Assembly: GCF_000143415.4 (NCBI RefSeq)
Contig: NW_003314263.1
Location: 4,055,607 to 4,092,518 of the forward strand
Direction of reading: 5' to 3'
Source of the DNA: Selaginella moellendorffii
Taxonomy: Eukaryota > Streptophyta > Lycopodiopsida > Selaginellales > Selaginellaceae
DNA length: 36,912 nucleotides
The notes under the pieces: generated by a model
Databases searched by the model: none
Told to the model about the DNA's origin: nothing
The model's input: the letters and a program-made list of their open reading frames with translations, nothing else
In this document: positions 31,127 to 36,912 of the stretch, piece by piece
How the letters are laid out: the number at the start of each line of letters is the position of its first letter
Numbering within the stretch: position 1 is the first letter of the stretch
Program-made: the position numbers and the translations under genes

Positions 31127-33270
31127 ATATGCGTCTCATCTGCAGCCATAAGTACAGGAATTCTCCTAGCGTTTTTCTTCATATAAGCACTATACATTGC
31201 TTAACCTTGCTGGAATATGTGAAACTATAAACTCAATACTTAGTTTATGTATAGAAATCTCAAAAAACTATAGAAAAATACTTGAACTCCAACACTATAG
31301 CAAAGTGTCATTCTCATAGCTCGTCTAATTGTGGAAATACTTGGCCTAGCAAATTTTAAAGGATATAAAATCATGCATTTGTACTCTTTCATAGATTCAA
31401 ATAGCCTCAAAAATTTGCTTCAACCTTGTATTCCATCGCTGCCTATTTACTGGCTGAGACAAATTCCTAGAGATATCCATGAGAAAATTCCAAAGCCTTG
31501 TCTTCCTTCAAATTTGCCATACCTTGCTACATCATAAATGCCCTTGCAAAATTTTCTAATATCCATGTAGGCTAAATCCTCTAAACAATGTTCACCAAGA
31601 CCTCAAACTTTCATTGACAAAACAATTATTCTCTAGCACTGCTTCATAACTTGAGTCTCAAACCGTTGTACAAGCTAATGCCTTGATTGTGCATTAGCAA
31701 GAAGCTTTTTCAATGATAAAGTATTTAGCTGACAACCAACAGATGCAACCACTCTTTAACCTTTAGCAATATCACCTCTGTCATCCAGCTTGATTTGGTG
31801 AGTAACTCACATTCTAAAATCATTTCCATAAGAACTGAATCACACTTCAGGCATATTAGATTTGAAAAACTTTCATGATCAACTCAAAGGTATAATTTAT
31901 GATGAAAAGTACTTTCAATATTAACTTTCGTCACAAGATAGATCATAGTTTGTTTAGTTTTTAGCTCAACAAACCATTCACTCTCAACTTATCTTGTAGA
32001 AATGGCTTTAAGTTTTTTTTGATAGTTATATGTTGGAAAATGATGTCCTCAACATAATTGTGTGAGGACATCCCTACTCCATTATATCTTACTATATTTT
32101 TAAAAACTAATCAAAGAAGTAAATTTATCTATTGTTAGAAAGAATTTAGTGATGCTTTGTTGTCATGCATTATTAACAAGAAGCTTGGAGGGATGGTTGT
32201 TAAAATCCAAATTACTAATTTTTTGTTTTACCTACAATTTATAGTGTTTCGTATAACTACTTCCACATGACCTTTGGAAACAAGATATTGCTCCATATTA
32301 TGAGTGTAAGAGTCTAAAGAAAGAATTGAATTTGAATGCTAAAGAAAAAAATATATTTACTTTATCGTGGAAAGTGTTGAACTATATAATTGCACATTGT
32401 GCAATGAATCTTTATGCTCTCCAAATTGTTGAAATTACAATTTAGCCAAAGAACAAATTTGTAGTTTAACTCTTTGCAAATTTTAGCAACTTTTTCCATT
32501 ATCTCATCCACAAATTGTTAGCTTATAGAGGCTGATGAGACCAAGGGGGATCTTGAATCACTACTAACTGAAAGAGTGATTTTCATAGTAAATTTATATC
32601 CTTAGTCTTCAAGTGAGATAAGATAAAATTCTTCAGGATATCTCATTTCACCCCACCTTTCAAATTTTTATTGCACTCGATGCATTGAATTCTAAACACA
32701 ACTTTACCATTGAAATCTTCTATTGTAGCTTCAAAGTGATCATACTGTTTAGTTGTTCTCAATTTCACTTTAGCCTTTTGGATGTTATATTTCAATTGGA
32801 ATCCAACTCATCTAACATCCTTATTTTTAACAATTGGATTTTCAATAGTTTTAGCAACCTGCTGATGTAAAAATGACAAGTCTGAATACCATACAATATG
32901 AATAAAAACATAAATAAAGAAAATGTGTATCACTTCAATCATATCAATGAAGCTTTATTGTTGATCTAACTCAACTTGAATAAGTACCACACCATCTCTA
33001 ATCACTCTATTGCCATTTACTACCCACTTACTTTCTTGAGAGAATGTGATATCTACAACTTTTCCATCTTTAAAGTCAAGAAATCCCCATTTTCTTGGGA
33101 TCACTTTATAAAAATCACTTTAAATCTCTAATCTAAAGGATGCATAAGTGATGCATAAAAGCACTCTACAAGCTCTCAACTTTACTTCCGACCCACCTTG
33201 CTTCTTGGATATAATCAACTACATCAATCCATTTACTATTGCCATTGATAAATCTACCCTATTTTGAAAT
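31127..33270 (-). pseudogene. Gene P, upstream fragment (decayed, zinc-binding motif)
   Basis: Minus strand, with several stops and frame changes. From about 33260 down: NGNSKWIDVVDYIQEARWVG, then VIPRKWGFLDFKDGKVVDIT and ESKWVVNGNRVIRDGV, then (32590-32880) YDHFEATIEDFNGKVVFRIQ followed by CIECNKNLKGG and a His in NFILSHLKT. This is a CxxC...H pattern like a zinc finger. The trace fades until MKKNARRIPVLMAADETHI at 31190-31127, which is cut by element B and continues at 20453. I do not know its function; coherent unrelated-to-pol protein text suggests a host gene or a transposon-captured domain. Confidence 0.5.
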
Positions 33271-33399
33271 AAGAACCTTTTCATACCCTTTGCGCATACC
33301 TAAATTTATCTAACAAAACCATATGCATATTCTATATGTATTAAGGGAGGTAATCTCACCCTTATAATGCACATACATCTATCCTAACCCTAAAAAAGA
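33271..33399. other. Junction between gene P and element D traces
   Basis: AT-rich; the border between the two minus-strand coding traces cannot be set from the sequence alone. Confidence 0.3.
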
Positions 33400-33983
33400 G
33401 TGGCCACCAAACTAAAGCCAAACTCAAATTTACAGGAGAACTAGGTTCATAGCCATACCTCACCATAAATAGAGACACACCAATAACTAATTGACGAGTG
33501 CTATTGTGAGAAAATTGAAGCAAAAGTAAATACTTATCCCATACTCTTTATTGAGTCAAATTTCCTATAAAAGACTTCAACAAATATTCTAATAGTTGAT
33601 TTATATGCTTTGTCTACCCATTTGATTGTGGATGCTCACCATTACTTATGCTCAACTTAGTTTCTAACTTCTCAAAGACTATTTGCCAAAATTTAGATGT
33701 GAATTTTCTAATTATTCACAATATCATTCAGTAAACCATAAAGACTAAATAACCAGTCTATAAATAACTAAGCAAGTTTAGAAGCTTTAATCATCATCTT
33801 CACTAGGAAGAAGTGAGCTATCTTTATTAAATAATTTACAACAACTTAAATAACTTAATTTCCCTCAAAGGTCTTAGGCATTAGGGTTTTAGGGTCTATT
33901 AAAATGCATCCCACTTGTTCTCAAGTACATGTAAAGAATGATAAAGGGTACTGAATTTTTAATGATCAACTTTAACTACTTGA
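33400..33983 (-). pseudogene. Element D gypsy integrase core, decayed
   Basis: Minus strand, downstream part of the gene split by the solo LTR. Right after the insertion comes KVDHxKFSTL...ENKWDAF, matching the gypsy KVDHQKP...WKWD segment. Further on is KFTSKFWQ, SNGEHPQSNG (normally STAYHPQTDG) and the N-terminal part of ...YEPSSPV. The catalytic Asp positions and many codons have decayed, with stops throughout. In life the integrase would insert the cDNA copy. Confidence 0.75.
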
Positions 33984-35693
33984 TGTGAGACACAAAATCC
34001 CTAGGCCCCAAAGTGGAGCCGGAAGGGCGCCACATGGTAGTGGCCGAAGCGAGAGCCAAACGAGCGTAACACGTTTGGACCAAAAGCTCCGACTTGAAAA
34101 GTCAAGAGCGGGAGTGGAACTCCCAACGAAGTGCTCGAGGAACGAGCACGAAGCGAGCAAAAGGCGAGGCTCCAAAAAGGGACCCAAAAGGACCAACACA
34201 TGACACGTGGGAGTGTCCGAGATGGAGTCCGAAGTGGAGTCCGAGGTGGACCCGAGTTGGAGTCCGAAGTGGAGTCCGAGATGGACCCAAGATGGACCCG
34301 AAATGGAGTCTAAGATGGACCCGAGATGGAGTCCGAGATGGAGTCCGAGATGGACCTGAGATGGACCCGAAATGGAGTCCGAGATGGAGTCCGAGATGGA
34401 CCCGAAATGGAGTCCGAGATGGAGTCCGAGATGGACCCGAGATGGAGTCCGAGATGGAGTCCGAGATGGACCCGAGATGGACCCGAGATGGAGTCCGAGA
34501 TGGAGTCCGAGATGGAGTCCGAGATGGAGTCCGAAGTTGAGACCGAGACCGGGACCGAGACCGAGACCGAGACCGAGACTGAGATCGGGACCGAGACCGA
34601 GACCGAGGCCGAGGCCGAGACCGAGCCCGAGCCCGAGTCCGAGTCCGAATCCGAATCCGAGTCCGAGTCCGAGTCCGAGTCCGAGTCCGGAGCCTGAGAG
34701 GGTGAAAGCCCAAAGCGTTCATCTCCCAGACCCTGGGGGGTTTGGTGAGCTCCAAAAGTATAGTAGGGGGAGGACTGCAGTGGAGCCAGTTTGGCCAGGA
34801 AAGGCCAGTTTGGCCCAGGAAGGCCAGACCCAGTGTTGGGTGATGAACTGACCACTGGGAAGTCCAAGACTAGAGTGAATACGGACCGACAAGCGGGGTA
34901 GCTTGGTGAAGTGTTCAAGAGCCGGCTCTAGTTCCCCCGGGAGATCGACTGGCCGATGCTCCCAGTCCAAGTGTGGGTGGCACTACCTACTTGGATACCA
35001 GGCGTGGCTCAACGGAACCTCGCTCTAAGCCCATGGCTAGAGCACCTAAAGGCGATAGGTGGGGAGAGTACCTAGGTGGCTCGCGTAAGGCCACGGTGTT
35101 CCGAAATGTCGTCCCAAAGGCCCAGACTGTGGAAAGGAAGAGGAGCAGTCCTCTGGGGTAGTGACCAAGGACACAGTCTTGTGGTGAGGAAGTCCCAGAG
35201 GACCATGGGACTTAGTGGTCGGGCCTGTGGGCCTCGATCCAGTGGCAGTGTTGGCAAACACGGCCAGGGGCAGAAAGGGACTTGATAGGAACTGACAAAG
35301 GGACTTTGGGGAAGGCGATTCCTTAGGTCTGTGGGCATCCTAAGGATGCTAAGGAGTGGATCTAGGATGACCCCTCGTAGACAGATGGCCCAGTCTTGGA
35401 GAGACGGGATGGTGATGCAAGTGGTATTGGACCATTTGCGCAGCAAAGGTGAATGGGCATGGCCTCAGCGTAACGGGCCGAGATGTCAGTGGTACCTTTG
35501 GTTGTCGATCATGGGATCGGACACGTGGAGCACTTGGACCAAGTGCAAAGGTTGAGTGGCATGGATGCCATTCTCGGGGCTAGCAAGCCTCAAGTCCTGA
35601 ATGGGACTTATGGAGGTTGTGAATGAGACTCCTCCAAGTGGTCGGAGGTGTGGTTAAGTGACTAAAGTAGAATGGAAAAATTAGTCGCTTACA
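33984..35693 (+). mobile_element. Solo LTR of element A family inserted in element D integrase
   Basis: 1,710 bp, TGTGAGACACAAAATCCC to ATTAGTCGCTTACA, flanked by perfect CTTGA duplications (33979-33983 and 35694-35698). The tandem array spans 34215-34690 and the core module 34701-34770. It is closer in layout to the solo LTR at 13619 than to the LTRs of the full-length A element. Long open frames inside are repeat artefacts. Confidence 0.93.
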
Positions 35694-36060
35694 CTTGACA
35701 ACTCAAACAACCACAAATATACTTCTCAATATCTAACTTTATCTTAGGCCAAAAGAAATGCCTTTTCACCAATATATACATCCTCAGTACCCCTAGATGC
35801 CTAACACTTGGCACATCATGAAACTCAACCAAAATTTGTTTAATGAATTTGTCAACATGAAGAACCATTACACATCCCTTCTTCACTAGGATTTCATCTT
35901 GTATCTCGAATGACATAAACTTATTACCCTTCAAATTTGTAAAGATGTCTCTTAACAAAACCTTTGTATGAATATCAATGATAAATGAGTCAAAGTTAGC
36001 AAACTTTTTACGCTCATCTAAAAGATTGCTAGATAGTTTCATAAATGAAATAAAATTTAC
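35694..36060 (-). pseudogene. Element D integrase zinc-binding (HHCC) domain
   Basis: Minus-strand open frame of about 117 residues: ILVEFHDVPSVRHLGVLRM, KRHFFWPKIKLDIEKYICGCLSCQ. The H...H...CxxC of the integrase HHCC finger is intact. The frame stops where the solo LTR enters, a few bases after the CxxCQ, and resumes at 33983. The upstream part (KVLLRDIFTNLKGNKF, then VKKGCVMVLHVDKFIKQ) fits the RNase H-integrase link. Confidence 0.85.
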
Positions 36061-36559
36061 ATCCTAGATAATGCATTAATTACCTTATTGTCACCTCTAT
36101 ACTTGTATTAGATCTTAACAAATATTTTTTGCAAGAATTTTTGCCAATAAGCAAAGCGGCTTCAAAGATCTTTTTAATGACTAAAATATTGGAGAGATTA
36201 ATGGTTTGAATCTATATGGAAGTCCGATCCATATAATTAATGTTTCCATGCCTTCATAGAACATACAACTCTTTGACTCAAGTAAGCCAATTTTATTATG
36301 TAGCATCAAACATATGGCTCATATATGCATGAGGATGCCCAACTTGAAGCAAAATGGCCCCAATAGCTATCACTCATATTTGTCTCAACCACAAAAAGTT
36401 TTTCTAGATAAAAAATCTTTAACACAAAAATAAAGATATAACACTGCTTCAAACGCCAAAACACCACTTAACACTTTTCATCCCAACCATGAATAGTAGC
36501 ATATTTTGACATATTCTAGAGAAGATCGGTTAAGGGAGCATTATTTTTAAAAAGTCTTT
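36061..36559 (-). pseudogene. Element D pol, RNase H region, strongly decayed
   Basis: It lies between the RT tail and the integrase finger on the same strand, so it should be connection and RNase H sequence. Only vague traces remain and stops are dense. Assigned by position. Confidence 0.4.
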
Positions 36560-36735
36560 TATAAGTTATTGAAAAACTCTAACCATACCAAGGAAACTAC
36601 AGAGATTATATGAATCACAACTTGGATCTTTGCGAAATCAACTCTCATTCCATGCATTAAAATCAAATGCCTAAGATATCCAATCTTCTCCAAGAAAACT
36701 CACACTTTGATAACTTTGAGTAAAGTTTGCTATCC
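36560..36735 (-). pseudogene. Element D reverse transcriptase tail
   Basis: Minus strand: SKLYSKLSKCEFSWRRLDILG matches the gypsy stretch LyaKlsKCeFw...v.fLGH after the RT thumb, followed by MRVDFAKIQVV in place of I.VDP.KI.AI. The rest of the RT is replaced by the LTR fragment to the right. Confidence 0.7.
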
Positions 36736-36739
36736 CTCA

Positions 36740-36912
36740 AAAGTTGTGAAACCCCAAAGCATGTATTACTATAGGGGGAGGGGCTGCAAGGGGTTCCAAA
36801 AGTATAGTAAATCGAGTCTAAGACAGAATTTAAGATTGAGTTTGAGGTCGAATCCAAAATTGAGTCTAACACCAAGTCCGAATACTAATGGGATGCATGT
36901 GTTACCTTTGGG
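36740..36912 (+). repeat. Rearranged LTR fragment with core module, cut by the window edge
   Basis: GTGAAACCCCAAAGCATGT, a G-rich run, and GGGGTTCCAAAAGTATAGTA (36746-36810), then GAGTCTAAGA/GAGTTTGAGGTCGA-type units and AAGTCCGAATACTAATGGG. The parts match the element C LTR (19080-19300) but in swapped order: here the repeat array follows the module. Confidence 0.65.

Overview
The window looks like repeat-rich nuclear DNA of a land plant. Evidence: Ty3/gypsy elements with plant-type primer-binding sites (complementary to initiator Met tRNA), a chromodomain chromovirus, a BED/hAT transposon, TTTAGGG-type motifs and a 5S-rRNA-bearing Cassandra-like LTR (known from vascular plants). The one non-transposon gene has introns of only about 38-57 nt, which recalls lycophytes such as Selaginella; that placement is inference. 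No bacterial features are present.

Layout. (1) 1-3898, plus strand: one multi-exon gene, 5' end outside the window. It has an N-terminal domain of unknown function (weakly methyltransferase-like), a Lys/Glu/Asp-rich and repeat-rich linker, and a C-terminal FCP1/NIF-like HAD phosphatase-type domain with DLNGVL in place of DxDGTL. 22-bp palindromes recur in its introns, exon and 3' flank. (2) 4300-5110, minus: decayed LINE reverse transcriptase. (3) 5690-6413: two LTR pieces joined in inverted orientation. (4) 6415-8884 plus 18151-20043, plus strand: a broken chromovirus (element C: gag knuckle, protease, RT, RNase H, integrase tail, chromodomain, 3' UTR, PPT, 3' LTR). It is split by element A, a 9.27-kb LTR retrotransposon without genes, inserted in minus orientation (8885-18150, TSD CTAGT). 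Element A is itself interrupted by a solo LTR of its own family (13619-15322, TSD ATGAA). (5) 20130-20453 and 31127-33270, minus: a decayed protein-coding gene (P) split by element B, a gene-less LTR element (20454-31126, TSD ATGTG/ATATG). Inside B lie an hAT transposon (22852-25292, TSD CTTGGAAT), an inverted second copy of B's 3' end (26108-27674) and a 195-bp Cassandra-like solo LTR (29562-29756). (6) 33400-36735, minus: a decayed gypsy pol (element D), split by another solo A-type LTR (33984-35693, TSD CTTGA). A rearranged LTR fragment closes the window.

How it fits together: the region is a stack of nested insertions whose order can be read from intact target-site duplications. Three sites become readable again when the insert is ignored: integrase tail of C, gene P and integrase of D. 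Elements A and C share the 3' untranslated region and polypurine tract, so A is probably a non-autonomous relative mobilised by C-type enzymes. A short promoter-like module is shared by the LTRs of A, B, C and the fragment at the right edge, although the rest of the B LTR is unrelated to A/C.
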